This document shows positions 43,800 through 54,859 of a stretch of DNA of 64,000 nt, piece after piece (position 1 is the first letter of the stretch; each line of letters begins with the position of its first letter). The stretch is from Micrasema longulum (Eukaryota; Arthropoda; Insecta; Trichoptera; Brachycentridae). Under the pieces are notes generated by a model. The model was not told where the DNA came from, made no database searches, and saw nothing but the letters and a program-made list of their open reading frames with translations. The stretch is taken from contig JAGVSM010001254.1 of assembly GCA_022494885.1 (NCBI GenBank), forward strand, positions 1 to 64,000. Reading direction: 5' to 3'. A program made the position numbers and the translations under genes.

Positions 43800-44640
43800 T
43801 TAGTCAATTGGGAAAGTAGGTTCTTCTAGTATTTTTTAACATTGCAGCACTGCGATTTTAGTTTCACGCAGTCGTGGTACTATCCTGATCTATTAAAAAG
43901 GGTTTAAAACTATAATTATGTAGTTGAATGCTGTTTACGCTTCGTGGCGCTTGTTTGAAATCCCGATTAAAATTTGAAAAATCCTCCGCTCATAAAATAA
44001 GAATTCTTATTTGTTTCCATAATGAAGAGAACTAATGTTCTATAAGCCAGTCCAAATTCAACAGATCTATGAGGTGTATGAAGAACATGCGATAAGTAAT
44101 TTGATGATGTTCGTGATAATGTATACGACGATAAACAAAAAAACATTTTACGAGGGCACGGAGTTTACCCAAAACAAAAAAGTTGGCTGTTATTTGTTCT
44201 CCAGAGGATTGCTTCTCTTGTGAGGTGGATTCCCTACTGTCCTCAGTCTTTTAGTAGGTCTTCAGCACGCTCAGTAATTTCTTATAAGTTAATCGGTCTG
44301 TTAGATACGAATTGTATGTTTTTGAAGGTAAGATTAATCTTGCGCTTCTTGCGCCATTCCAGAAATATTTCTGTCCAAAACCACCTTGTTAATCAAAATT
44401 TTAAATCGACCTTTTCTCAAGTATTGTGTCTACAATTTGTCTAAATTTTCTAACCTCTATTCAATACGCTGCAAGGTGAGATTATCGTAACAACACGCAA
44501 GTAAATTTGGCCACTCAGGCTTCGCTTTATCGGCCCTGCGGGCCTCAGTTGAATTATTCGAATCTCAGGCACTGTGAAATTTCACGCTTTTGAGCCTCAC
44601 AATTTATTTTATGCTGTTGGCTGCAACATAAACATATAAT
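43800..44640. other. no gene seen
   Basis: AT-rich, with short frames lacking motifs. A small GC-richer patch (CTTTATCGGCCCTGCGGGCC) lies near 44525. Confidence 0.45.
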
Positions 44641-44645
44641 GCACC

Positions 44646-44745
44646 GGGGGTGTGGTCTCGTGGCTAGTGTCGCGGACCCAGGGATGAGAGGTCCGAGCAT
44701 CGCCCCACGCTCTATAACGACTTAATTCTCATTTTTTAATAAATA
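44646..44745 (+). mobile_element. SINE B, copy 3 (diverged)
   Basis: GGTGTGGTCTCGTGGCTAGT, then GTCGCGGACCCAGGGATGAG and AGGTCCGAGCATCGCCCCAC, in the same order as the tRNA-like head of the other two copies. The B box is degraded. Confidence 0.65.
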
Positions 44746-44766
44746 AATAGTTTGGATAAATCATAA

Positions 44767-44897
44767 AAACACAAATATTTATTCAAAAAAATAAATTTAA
44801 AAAAAATAATCTTTCACTCAGAATAACGCTAAGAACACAAATATTTATTTATAAAAAAATATAAAATAATAATAATCTGTCACTCAGAATAACGCTT
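44767..44897. repeat. 66-bp tandem duplication
   Basis: ACACAAATATTTATT at 44769 recurs at 44835, and TCACTCAGAATAACGCT ends both units. It follows directly on SINE B. Confidence 0.8.
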
Positions 44898-44934
44898 CGA
44901 AAACCCCGCTGTTATAATATATTAAATATCCCGG

Positions 44935-45015
44935 CAGCCTCCGTGTTGAAGTGGTTAAGACACTTGACTCACGCATGGAAGGTTCCGGGTTCGATTCCTG
45001 GTGAGAACACAAAAA
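44935..45015 (+). mobile_element. SINE C, copy 1 (tRNA-like head)
   Basis: TTGAAGTGGTTAAGACACTT (A-box region), then GGTTCCGGGTTCGATTCCTG (B box). The second half matches 57935-57993. A pol III promoter is plausible. The acceptor stem does not close, so it is not called as a functional tRNA. Confidence 0.65.
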
Positions 45016-45059
45016 ATAATTTTATAATCAAAATAAAAACTGCTTTTACTACTGCTATC

Positions 45060-45730
45060 TAGAGATCGATCTGTGAAACGTTAGAATATATAAGCCAAGA
45101 TTTTTTTTTATATTAACAATACACTTCTCTGCATTACACAGAATTAGAAACCTGGACGAAAAAAGGGAAATAAAATGTTCGGCTATATCTGATTTTTCAA
45201 GATGCCCAAGTTTAAACTCTTTTGCGTTCTGCAATTATTTCCCTTACGCCCTGTTTGACAATTTATACGTCCTTCGAACCAAAGATTCTGCATAAACAAA
45301 GAAACTGCAGTGCACGATAAAAGAGGCAATTGAAATACACAGACACTCAAATAACATAAACAGAGACGACGAGCTGAAATTAAACTCAACATGGTTTCCG
45401 GCACTATACACTAATGCCGACTGCGACACGGTACAAACGACATGTACATAAACACATGTTTTTCTACATGACACGTAATTTACCCCGAAAATGGCTCCTG
45501 CAAGAAGTCGGAACGAATCCAACCTTCACGGTATTACAAAAAAAAGTATTGATAACTGTGAAAATAAACACACCCATAGGTTCCAAGTATTACAATAAAT
45601 ACAGAGTTTCGTGAAAATAAAGTAAAAAAGAGCATACTATACTCTTGAAAATTAAAAATACTTTCTTTTGTGAACCTTTCCAAAACTTCTAGATGTAGGT
45701 TCTGCAGTTCAGATGAGGAAACACCTATAC
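45060..45730. other. no gene seen
   Basis: The overlapping minus-strand frames at 45183-45522 have no recognisable domain. AT-rich overall. Confidence 0.4.
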
Positions 45731-45734
45731 ACAT

Positions 45735-46055
45735 AATGTGTTAATGTGATGCTTTACATCATAAAAGGAACCTCATCCTCGGGGACCGCTGGTTAAACCC
45801 AAGAATGTTATAAAGCTTGCCCGCTACCTAATAGCCCAAAACTTTACGGTTCTGGGCTATTGGCTATGGGCTTGGAGGGGGAGATTTAGCAAAATGTAAA
45901 CTCTCGCCTTTCACACAGGAGACAGGCTTTTTATTTAGTTGGGCTTAGAGGGCGATAACTATTTTTGGAGACTCGTCACAATGGATCTTCACCGGTCGCA
46001 GTGACGGTCAGGAGCTTGAAAAGCACTGACCTCCACCTCTAAGAATAAGAACTAC
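45735..46055 (+). mobile_element. SINE Z, copy 2 (near full length)
   Basis: AATGTGATGCTTTACATCAT, CTCGGGGACCGCTGGTTAAA, AGCAAAATGTAAACTCTCG (exactly as in copy 1), CAGTGACGGTCAGGAGCTTG and a CTAAGAATAAGAAC tail. It is about 30 bp longer than copy 1 because the segment around TTCTGGGCTATTGGCTATGG is expanded. Confidence 0.72.
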
Positions 46056-46284
46056 TTTATGTATGTAAACAATGTAAAAAATGGCAGTTTTATCTACCGT
46101 ATACAAATATGTATAATAATTTTGAAAACTGAAATGTACGGACACAAAATTTTTTATTCCTAAACTTAATAAAAAAAATACATAATTGGTTAAGTTTTGT
46201 GGTGCTGAAAATGGGACAACGGAACCCAAGTTTTGTCGATTTTAGTAAGGTATAATCAGTTCAATGTTCAGTTGTATTTTTCGT

Positions 46285-46400
46285 ACAATATTGGGGAGAC
46301 ATCACCTATTATCTTAAACCAGTCAATAACAACAGCTCATAAGCCCTGTTAATGCTCAAATTTTCATATTTATTCTCAAAAATAATTCCCCTCTCTATTG
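46285..46400 (-). repeat. X repeat, copy 7 (short, inverted)
   Basis: On the minus strand GGGCTTATGAGCTGTTGTTA, then TTGACTGGTTTAAGATAAT. A decayed core copy of X only. Confidence 0.6.
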
Positions 46401-46417
46401 TAGTTAATTAAGGTCTA

Positions 46418-47348
46418 CAAGGCATATCCAGAAATTAAGAGTACTATTTGGCTCTCGTGATGTGAGTTTTTTTTTACAAAAGTTGGCAACATTGATTGAT
46501 AGTGGGGAATCTCTTGAACACAACGAGCACCGGCGACCCTCGTTGGTATCAAAACTTGCCTCGTAGTGTTCGTTTCTGAGAAAGATGTCATTAAGAAATC
46601 CCGCCAAGTGCGAGGTGCAAATTGAATCGGGTCACTAGCGCTCGCGAGTTCCTTTAGCGATTTGAATTGGAAGTTGAGGATTTTCTGAGCTGCCTTCTGA
46701 CTGGTGATGAATCAAGGGTAGCTCATTACACCCCTGAGACAAAAAGGCGGTCATTACAGTGGCGGCATACTAGTTCCCTATCTGCCGAAAAATTCAAAAC
46801 CTCAATTTCGGCCAACAAAAAAATCATGACATCATAATTTTGATTGATTTTTTGTCTCAAAGAGAGACAATTACTGCAGCAAAATACTGTGAGACTCTAC
46901 AAAAGCTCAAAAGAGCAATTTTGAACAAACGGAAGGGAATGTTGATAAAGGGGGTGACTTTGTTGCACGACAACGCCCGCCCGCACATGGCTAACGTTGC
47001 CAAAGCGCATTTGAACTCGTTTGGTAAGGACATTTTGAACCACACTATATTCTCCTCTGACTTAGCGCCTTAACTTCAGATTTTTATATTTTCACCTTCC
47101 TGAAGATTCACATGGGTGGAAAAAAATCTAATCGATGAGGAGGTGAAACGAGAGGTCTTGAAGTGGACGAAGGAGATGGCGTGAGAGTTGTATGAGGAGG
47201 GCATCAAAAAGCTTGTGCCACGACTTACAACCTGCATAGTACGGGAAGGTGACCTGTGAAAAATAATTCATATAGATACAAACTTTTTTTTTTATATATA
47301 TTTTATAAATATAAAAATAAGGTACTCTTACTTTCTGGATATACCTCG
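46418..47348 (+). mobile_element. mariner element, internally deleted, TIRs and TA present
   Basis: The left TIR (46418-46445) and the reverse complement of the right TIR (47321-47348) match at 24 of 28 positions, with shared blocks TATCCAGAAA and TAAGAGTAC. TA flanks both sides (46416-46417, 47349-47350). The element is 931 bp, against roughly 1.3 kb for full mariners. The missing part is the N-terminal half of the transposase. Confidence 0.9.
46585..47259 (+). pseudogene. mariner transposase, deleted and frameshifted
   Basis: The start (46585) reads MSLRNPAKCEVQIESG, a typical mariner N-terminus, then a stop. Most of the DNA-binding domain is missing. The catalytic part resumes near 46690 with SCLLTGDESRVAHYTPETKR (first Asp in TGDE) and SLQWRH. 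Then comes TITAAKYCETLQKLKRAI, VTLLHDNARPHMANVAKAHL (second Asp) and FSSDLAP followed by a frameshift and SDFYIF (third Asp, DD34D spacing). The last segment is KREVLKWT-like with a KLVPRLTTCIVREGDL end and stop at 47257. Inactive because of deletion, stops and frameshifts. Confidence 0.9.
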
Positions 47349-47399
47349 TATAAATATAAAATAATTGCATTGGACTTGCAATTAAAAAAAATACAAACA

Positions 47400-47930
47400 T
47401 TTGTTTCGTTTGTTACCGTTAAAAAAATGCTGTATCGCGAATCTCCAATTGAGAATCGTTACAAAAATCGTCAGAACCGGCAGAATTACTGTTCCCCGAT
47501 ATATCACTGTACAAGATCTGGATCAGTGGATTACCCCCTCTCGTACTCCCTCATTCCATCTACCTACCACCACCCCTTCTCGTACATACTCTGTTCCGGA
47601 ATTAATCAGCTCGATTTCAATTTCAAATGACTTGTATGCTTCGCTGGATGCGTTTTTTTTTCGCTGTACGGTAACTTGCCAAAACAGAGAGAAAGACTCT
47701 TAATTTACAACTTTAAAATGTGTACAATAGTTTACATCCATGCTGATTTATGTATTTTGCATTCTTGTATCCGGACGGAGCGAAGAATACAGTTCTGTTT
47801 ATGAAAAAAAAAAAAACAGAACTTTTACGAATATTTTCGACGTTGACTAGAATGCATTTTTGATATCATGTATTAAAACCCGTTTGGGTTATATAAGCAA
47901 ATTAAAAAGGTCATATTATGAGAGTATTGA
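47400..47930. other. no gene seen; moderately GC-rich patch
   Basis: About 47440-47600 is less AT-rich (TTACCCCCTCTCGTACTCCC). Overlapping frames at 47256-47703 show no motif. It may be single-copy. Confidence 0.35.
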
Positions 47931-47935
47931 AGAAT

Positions 47936-48770
47936 AAAATATATTTATTTATTTTACACTTTATATACACATGCAAAATATATACATACGAATATAAGGG
48001 CGGCCATATTGCCTTAAGGCAATTTCTTCCTACCTACCCAAACCGTTCAGTTTAAGAAAATTACAAGTACATGGACATATTGATTCTCATGATTTTAAAC
48101 AAAATTAAAAACAAAGATTAAAAAAAAAAGAACACATTTTTAGAAAGTGATATTTTACCTTAAACAAATAAATAAAGGAGCTTTTCTAACATTAGTGGGT
48201 AGATTGTTCCACAACCGAGCAGCTACTACTGTAAAAGAGAAGGCAAGAAAATTAGAGCGGTGAGAGGGTATTAGAAGGGTTCTCTCGTTACTAGAACGAA
48301 GAGATAGTCTGTGTTGTAATAGAGGTTGGAAGAGTTCTCTCAGATAAACAGGCTAAGTGGGATTATTTAAAATATTGTAAAGAGGAGATAGAATATGAAT
48401 GTTTCTTCTATGCCTGATACCAAGCCAGTGTAGCTACGTGCAATACTCGGTTATGTGGTCGAATATTCAAGATATAACGGATACAAACATTATGCAATCG
48501 TTCCAACTTATCAAGTTATTCAGGCTTAGCATCTGGATAACATACATCTGCATAGTCAAAGAGTGGAAGAAGCAAGCTCTAGACTAATGTTTGCTTAACA
48601 TTGACGGGCAAGAAATTCTGTAATATTTTAAGTGAGTGCAAACTGCTATAAAGTTTTCGACCAACTTCGTTTACCTGATCGTGCCATTTTAAATGATTAT
48701 ACCTAAGTTTTTGACTAAAGTCATGAATGAAATTTCTGTATCATCTATTTTGAAAAAAAAAGTGTGGAAA
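47936..48770 (-). pseudogene. LINE family 3 RT C-terminal end with tail
   Basis: The minus strand reads GRKLYSSLHSLKILQNFLPV, KQTLV, stop, SLLLPLFDYADVCYPDAKPE, LDKLERLHNVCIRYILNIRP and HNRVLHVATLAWYQA. After a frameshift near 48290 comes NFLAFSFTVVAARLWNNLPT and NVRKAP. This is the post-polymerase half of a LINE RT (LLLPLFDYAD, LERLQN-x-CIR-x-I, LWN-x-LP). The 3' tail is an inverted (TTTA)n at about 47942-47956. Several TAG/TAA stops and one frameshift. Plus-strand frames here are shadows. Confidence 0.88.
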
Positions 48771-49124
48771 AATTTACCTTTGAATTCATTTTTTACTACC
48801 AACAAGTAAAGTTTGAGTATTTATTGGATTTATGAGAAGTCCATATTATTTTGTTAATAAATATCTTGAATATTTAATTCATGGATTCGTAGAAGTGTGG
48901 TGGGATTGCCAGGCAGAGGAAGGTGTTGCCCACATTTTTGTTCTGTATTGTCAGGTCGTAGAAACTGTAAAGTCGGAGAAATTGTCCAATGTAGAAGGAC
49001 GTAAATTGATTTCTAGTTTTGCTAGTACCGATTTCAAGGTAGTATTTTTCAACAGTTCTAGTGGAATTTTAATTAGTTATTTTTATATTAGGAAGTAGGG
49101 TACACATAAAAATATTCCTATGTG

Positions 49125-49235
49125 CTTGGAGGGCGAGAAATATTCACGGGAACCCGTCACAATATATTGCAGTGACGTCAGGAGTTTGCATAGCACTATG
49201 AATAACTTCACTACGAATAAGAACAATATGGTCTA
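49125..49235 (+). mobile_element. SINE Z, partial copy 4
   Basis: GCTTGGAGGGCGAGAAATAT, TGCAGTGACGTCAGGAGTTT and an ACGAATAAGAAC tail correspond to the 3' third of the copy at 45735-46055. Confidence 0.65.
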
Positions 49236-49349
49236 TCTATCATTCTGGACTTGAAAATGAAAACTAGATAAATAATAATACTGATGTCTTTTGTAGTTAT
49301 TTTTTGATAAAATTAATAGTAAAACTACAATAATTGTTATTATATTTAT

Positions 49350-49830
49350 GTTGTCATCACAAAGAGCCTCAATGCATATCTGTCGGCTGCCAACCTTTGC
49401 GTCCTCCTAAGTCAGGTCGTCGTCCCAAAATTCTGACATAAACTGCTGACGGACTGTCAGCAGTGGACGTCCAGGACGTCGAGAACCTGATGCCTTGTAA
49501 AGTAGACAAGCGCGGTTAAGGCTCTCGGAGGCATCCGCAGCACATGGCCAAGCAGACCGTATCACCTCCGCTTGACGACAGTTGTCACCAAAATTTGCTG
49601 CGTTGTTCTCTTCTTACTATGAAGTAATGATCCTCACAAAGTCAAACCACCGCACACCCGAGATTATTCTGAGACACCTATTCTCAAAACTCAGAATTTA
49701 GCTGTTTTTGGCCCCGGTGAGATGCCACGATTCACATCCGTAGAGGAGAATAAGTGTTATTTAGACGTTATTTAGGCGGCATTTAGTTTTCACTCTTTAG
49801 ACAGCCTTCATACTGTTGAATGTGGCGCCT
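49350..49830 (-). pseudogene. LINE family 7 RT C-terminal end, copy 1
   Basis: The minus strand, in several frames, reads LLYGCESWHLTG near 49730, FENRCLRIISGVRWFDFV, GLLGHVLRMPPRALTALVYF near 49540 and then GRPLLTVRQQF. LLYGCE-x-W, F-x-x-RCLR-I-x, and GHVLRMPP are RT tail landmarks. Shares the GGTTCTCGACGTCCTGGA region, in opposite orientation, with 56740-57010. Multiple frameshifts. Confidence 0.78.
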
Positions 49831-49849
49831 GCTTCTCAAAAAAAAAAAA

Positions 49850-51165
49850 AAATTGTATAAACATACCCCATAACCCGTCACTTATACTCCGTAATTGGAC
49901 TTATTATTTGTTGTGATTATTTATGTATTGTTTATAACTATGACTGTTTTGGTATGAAATATAAATAATAAAATAAAAAACCTCATTTGTAAAAAGTTTA
50001 ACACATGTGTCTTAACTTAAAGTTTCAATTGTGATATCATATGAATGAAACTTTACCTAATTTATTACTTTACAACTTTACCATAATTAATAATAGTTTA
50101 CCCATTTTTTTTTATGTAACATTACGTATTTATTTAATCTCCTTTAGAATATAACTTTTAAAAATCGGGAAGTTAACAAAATAATCAAAAATTTAAGTTG
50201 ATAACTTTTATGATAAAAATAACAGAAAGACAAAAAAAAAATTCTCTTAAAACGGGGAAGTAGTTAGACAGTTATAATGTCTCACAAGCAAATAAAAAAT
50301 ATGTATTTTTACTTTTATTACTCGTCAAACTTTTGTTAATATAACGAAAAGTAAATTGCTTTAATAAATATGTAAACAATAAGAATAATAAAAATTACAT
50401 AAGTAAAAACACATGTAAGTCAATTGTTTTTAAAGCATGAAACCTGTGTGTGTCATTTTTTTCATTCAGATCTCAAGATATCGTGTTAATGCGCAAAAGT
50501 TAAAAAAACCTAATTCCTTTTTTTCGTACGGAAATAAAAAAAATTATAGCTCATTGCTATATATCAATTGGTTCGAAATTTATCGGAGACATTATCTAAT
50601 ATTTCACGCATTTTGTGATTTTTGTCAAAAGACTGCCTCTTGGCTAATGACCGCAGTACTTCCTTTTCCTAAAATGATCTTTGTCTCTGTTGTAGTATAT
50701 CAAGAATATTATCGAATATGTTTTTAATCAATGTAAGAGAATGAAATTAAATCAGAGCGAATTTCCCTTGACATAATACGAGAATTGTTGATATTATTCC
50801 GGCTGAATGTAAATTCAATTTGGTAAACTGAGACAAATGTCACACCCCCTCAATAGGGCTATAACTTGATATATTTGTTTCCCATTAAATATGTTTTCGC
50901 CCGTGTCCAAATTGATAGGAAGGGGAGACAAAATACAAGATATAAATAAAAATATATTTATACGAATGGCCGTAGTGGTCACATCAGGGACGTGCATGAT
51001 CCTATTGAACCAGGAACTTAAGTTCATGCCCACAGACAACGCCATTTGTTCGCTAACTGGGCTTGAAATCGTTTAGAAAACGACCTCAATTTTTTCATTT
51101 TTGGATGAATGGCTGCGTTAAAAAGCAAAATAGCCATATATAAAACAACACCGACTCACGTGAAG
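49850..51165. other. no gene seen
   Basis: AT-rich to 50760. 50800-51100 is a little richer in GC with no ORF or repeat I recognise. The 96-codon frame at 50437-50727 has no motif. Confidence 0.45.
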
Positions 51166-51179
51166 TTCACTAGGAGATA

Positions 51180-51540
51180 ATGCATCCTCAAAAAGTTATC
51201 GTTCGTATCGGTGGGGTTATTGGTCCGTATTTTTTTGAAAACGACGTTGGTAAGGCGGTCACTGTCAACGGCAAGCGCTACAAAACGATGATAACCAATT
51301 TTTTGTAGCCCAAATTGAACAATATGGACCTAGATGACATGTAGTTTCAGCAAAACGGTGCTACTTGCCACACAGCGGACGCCACGATCGACATTCTGCA
51401 TGAACGATTTGAAGGTGGATTATCTCTCGCAGGGGTGATCTGAATTGGCCACTAAGGCCATGCAATTCAACCCCGCTAGGCTTTTTCTTGTGGGTCACAG
51501 GTTATTAGCTGGTCTTACCTATGTCATTGACCAGATTGTT
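51180..51540 (+). pseudogene. DDE transposase remnant (Tc1/mariner-related)
   Basis: The plus strand reads GGVIGPYFFENDVGKAVTVN, GKRYKTMITNFL, stop, PKLNNMDLDDM, stop, FQQNGATCHTADATIDILHE and then, after a frameshift, NWPLRPCNSTPLGFFL. Related transposases have FQQDGATCH and NWPPRSCDLTPLDFFLW. Here the catalytic Asp after FQQ is Asn, and the Asp of PLDFFL is Gly. Stops, a frameshift and two lost catalytic residues make it dead. I could not find its TIRs. An RT fragment begins about 90 bp downstream. Confidence 0.82.
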
Positions 51541-51629
51541 AATTTATGTTCAGTTTATAGATGGAATAGATGGAAAAATCTGTTTTTCGAAATATACTCA
51601 AGTAGTCTACAACAAAGCGAATAATTCTT

Positions 51630-52225
51630 GCCTTGGTATTTCACAATGTTAATTCCAGGAATAACATACAACGAAAGCTCACCGGCTTATTTTGGAGAGC
51701 ATCTTCACATGTACTATGCACTTCTGCCTTAGGTTTGTGTGTCTCCGCAGCAGAGTCCGCTCATCCAGTTTGGCAAAAGTCAGCACACGCCAAATTAGTG
51801 GATATTTCTGTAAATAATATGGCGCGACTGGTGTCCGGCTACATCAAGCCAATGCCGGTGCACAAAGTTTATCCTATAATATAAATCGCTCCACCCAACA
51901 TCAGGAGAAACGTAGCAGCGGACACATAGAGACACAAACAGGTCCATGACTCTAGATATCCCCTTTATTGGGATCGAGAAGGAGTTTTCTCCAAGTCGCA
52001 ACTGACTCGGAGACCTCTGCAGAAAAACGCAGAGTCGATCTGTGGATAGAGGAACTCGGTAATAGGCTCTAAATAATGCCATCCGAAAGCACAAACACCG
52101 CCCACAGTTTTTACTTTCCTTCGTGGAAAGTTCTCAACAGGTAGGGGCGTCTAAGTGCAAATACAATCAACAGAGGTGGGATTTTCTGGTGGGAGATCAC
52201 ATAGTCCAAAACTGTGAGAGTAAAG
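51630..52225 (+). pseudogene. LINE family 12 RT C-terminal end
   Basis: The plus strand reads LTGLFWRASSHVLCTSALGL, CVSAAESAHPVWQKSAHAKL, VNNMARLVSGYIKPMPVHKV, then after a frameshift PPNIRRNVAADT, QVHDSRYPLYWDREGVFSKS and LTRRPLQKNAES. The chain (LRTSAL-x-LC-x-x-AEYA-x-PVW-x-x-SAHAK, NE-x-x-R-x-x-TG-x-LKPTP, APP-x-IRR-x-V) is the tail of a LINE RT common in arthropod genomes. The last part (51980-52220) leads toward a cysteine-rich end that is degraded. Confidence 0.85.
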
Positions 52226-52252
52226 TGATGTTTTTGAAAAAAACTTAAAACT

Positions 52253-52430
52253 CACTTGTTCTCTAAATCATTTGAATAAATCCTTAGCATGTGGTGACAA
52301 AGTACATAATTGTTTATTAAAAAGTTACAATTAAATTTATATCTTTATATAATAACTTTGTTAAGTGCCCTTGAGATATTATATTACGAAAATGGCGCTT
52401 TATAAGTTATTCAGGATAATAATAAACTGT
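52253..52430 (+). repeat. LINE 3'-tail repeat, copy 2
   Basis: The same segments as 39555-39745 in the same order and orientation (CACTTGTTCTCTAAATCATT, GCCCTTGAGATATTATATTA, CGAAAATGGCGCTTTATAAG), ending AATAATAAA. Confidence 0.7.
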
Positions 52431-52434
52431 GATT

Positions 52435-53520
52435 GTGGAGAGGTGCATAATAATCCTCATCTGCTGCGGCGTCCATAAATGCAGTTAACTTGTGATGAGA
52501 ATGATTAAGGATGGCCACTGACAAGGCGATATCTGTCGCTGCACACTGGAGTGGCAAGGTCCGGACCCGTTAAGTAAGTAATAAATAATATGATTGTTTA
52601 TCTAACATTTTTTTGCCTTATGTGGGATAAAGAATACAGTTGTGCATGGAAAATTGAATCGCAACCCTAAATGAATGTTTTTGATTTAATGTCTACTTTA
52701 AGTAATAATCTTGAAAACAGTAATCAAGTAGAAATCAGGCCGTGTTGGAGTGAAGTGATTGACGCAGGTTAATAAAAATATGTATTTTAAATGCGGCTCA
52801 CTGAAATATTATTTCGTTGTTCCTGGACAACCGTTTGGGGTGTTAGATGTGGTCACCTTCCCTTATAAATGTAATTTTTTTAAATAAAGAGTTACAAAAC
52901 GAAAATAAAATATACACGTGCCGTCATTGGTAGGTGTACATAAAGTTTCCTACGCTTGATCTAACTGAGCGGTGTTAAGCCACACCAGCCTCAAACTGAG
53001 ATAATCTATGTTTAGCATCAGGCGCATTTTTCAAATATAAAAAGTTTTTATAGAACAAAAAAGGTGACAAAATGTTTATATTTACTAGATTTTTACGCAA
53101 AAAATTTACAAAAATATGAGATAACACACTTTTACAAAAGAGCTTAAAAACAAATCCTTTTTAAATTATGTTTTAAACAGTGTTCCTTCCCAAAATAAAT
53201 ATGCATACATTCACAAATCTTGAATTTTGGTATATTATTTGAAATGCATTAAAAAACTGAAGTTGTAAAAAAACAAAAGTTGCGAAATAAAAAAAATATA
53301 AAAAGGTTTTTAACTTCTTGTAGTTAATTTTTATTAACTTTCTTCGACGTTTTCTCTGCCTACCTCAGCAGATCAGCACAAACCTCTCAAATAGAAGCTA
53401 AAGCGGTTATTGCCTTTAAAAAAATAAAAATTAATTTTAATAGATAATATTTTATTGTGATAAAAAAACGAATATAATGAATATAAAAGCTTCATGTTCT
53501 AAACCAGACGTTAAAAATAC
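52435..53520. other. no gene seen
   Basis: AT-rich, with no frames or repeats I can assign. A region near 52930-53010 has moderate GC. Confidence 0.4.
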
Positions 53521-53527
53521 CTTATCC

Positions 53528-53603
53528 TTTGTTTGTCAGGATTGCCGACGAGTTTTGTTAATTATAAAATTAACAAAACTTGTCGGCAATCCTGACAAAC
53601 AAA
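53528..53603. repeat. 76-nt near-perfect palindrome (hairpin)
   Basis: Two 36-nt arms surround a 4-nt loop (ATAA). The left arm runs from TTTGTTTGTCAGGATTGCC through GACGAGTTTTGTTAATT. The right arm is its reverse complement except at one position, which would be a G-U pair if the plus strand were transcribed. So an RNA from here would be paired along the whole arm. It could be a miRNA/siRNA-type precursor, a tiny foldback element or a replication product. No other copy is seen in the window. Confidence 0.95.
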
Positions 53604-53739
53604 ATCTTTGCGAGGTGGCGTTTTTGAAATATTGTTATCATGTTAGCCACGCATTAATTAGCAATAATACATTATGCATCTTATGCAGTGTTTTATTGTT
53701 TTTAGTAAAGTTGCATGGTTTTTGGGTAACACATTGAGG

Positions 53740-54845
53740 TTTTACAGATAATTTGTAAGTTTTAACTCATCAAACTATTTTTTCAATGTAAGAATATCAC
53801 ATAAAATTTATATCGGTTATCAAGCTCGGTAACTAATGAATCTTGTCTTGTTTTATTTTTACAGTGTTTATTAAATATCTAATGATATGAAACTCACAAG
53901 TCAAGTCTTGTTATTGTGTTGTTCTTGAAAAGCTATAAGGTGTGGAGGGAGATGGATGCTATCGTTAAAACTAGACAGGAGTTAACTTAAGGAAATATTT
54001 ATTATTTCGCTATCAATTTTTTAAAAAATATTTCTTAGTTGTCTGCTTTTAATATTTTATTTTTGACATAAAGAACTTTTAATCCAGTGTATTTGTTAAT
54101 ATCAGATGGTTTGTGAATTCAGAAAATATATTTTTATTTAGCCACTTTAAGATTTTTTTTACTCTTACATTAAAGTTTCTTTTAGTTTTTCCAATGTAAA
54201 AAATATAAGATCATTTAAATAGAAAACATAAATGAATTGTACCTCGATAAAGATACTTGTGTAAACCGGTTGGTTAAAAAATTAAATATAAGTTGTTTAA
54301 AACAAAGCTGTTTTATATTTAATTTATTATATGAATTGGATTGTGATTCTGATGCTAACACATTTTTTTCAATTTTGTGGTTTGACAAATTATTACGTAA
54401 CACCATCCAACTAAGTTTAAGATCGGTATGGTATATACCTCGCCTAATATTCTAAGATACCTAGTGTATATTTATAGAAGTAGCGAGGAAAGAACGAGAC
54501 AAAAGGGACGACAGACGCTTATTCACAACCCCTTTTACATTTTCTTTATTGGCTATAAAGATTTTAGTGAGGGTCTTCTCGGATACGCGGATAATGTATA
54601 AAATGCTATCAGTTTTATTTCGGGCTATTGTGCCGTGTATATCTAAATGGCCGAAAGATTATGGCCCGAATTTGTAGCAAGCCCTGAATGAATGCCGACT
54701 ATTTTATTTTATTTATTAGTTTTCAATATAAATTCATGTTTAGTTATTTGTTCATTTATTTCTGGGATATAACAAAAATAATCTCGATCATCTTTTACGT
54801 GAAGGTAAGGTAAAAGCGTAAAGGCTGTCTGGGAGTTGGACTTTT
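53740..54845. other. no gene seen; single-copy island near 54480-54700
   Basis: AT-rich apart from about 54480-54700, which looks unique (GTCTTCTCGGATACGCGG and GGCCGAAAGATTATGGCCCG) and non-coding. Confidence 0.35.
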
Positions 54846-54859
54846 ACTCAGTGAAAACC

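Noticed and set aside
44935..45015. Functional tRNA gene
   Set aside because: A and B boxes are good, but the acceptor stem does not pair and the same head recurs at 57935 with shared 3' sequence, as expected for a SINE. The same reasoning applies to 4612, 18070, 57115 and 63850.
5765..52225. Strand bias of LINE ends
   Set aside because: I count roughly 16 minus-strand against 8-9 plus-strand fragments, which is not far enough from chance to claim a bias.
53477..53737. 86-codon plus-strand frame
   Set aside because: It runs straight through both arms of the 76-nt palindrome, so its residues are dictated by the hairpin; no motif.
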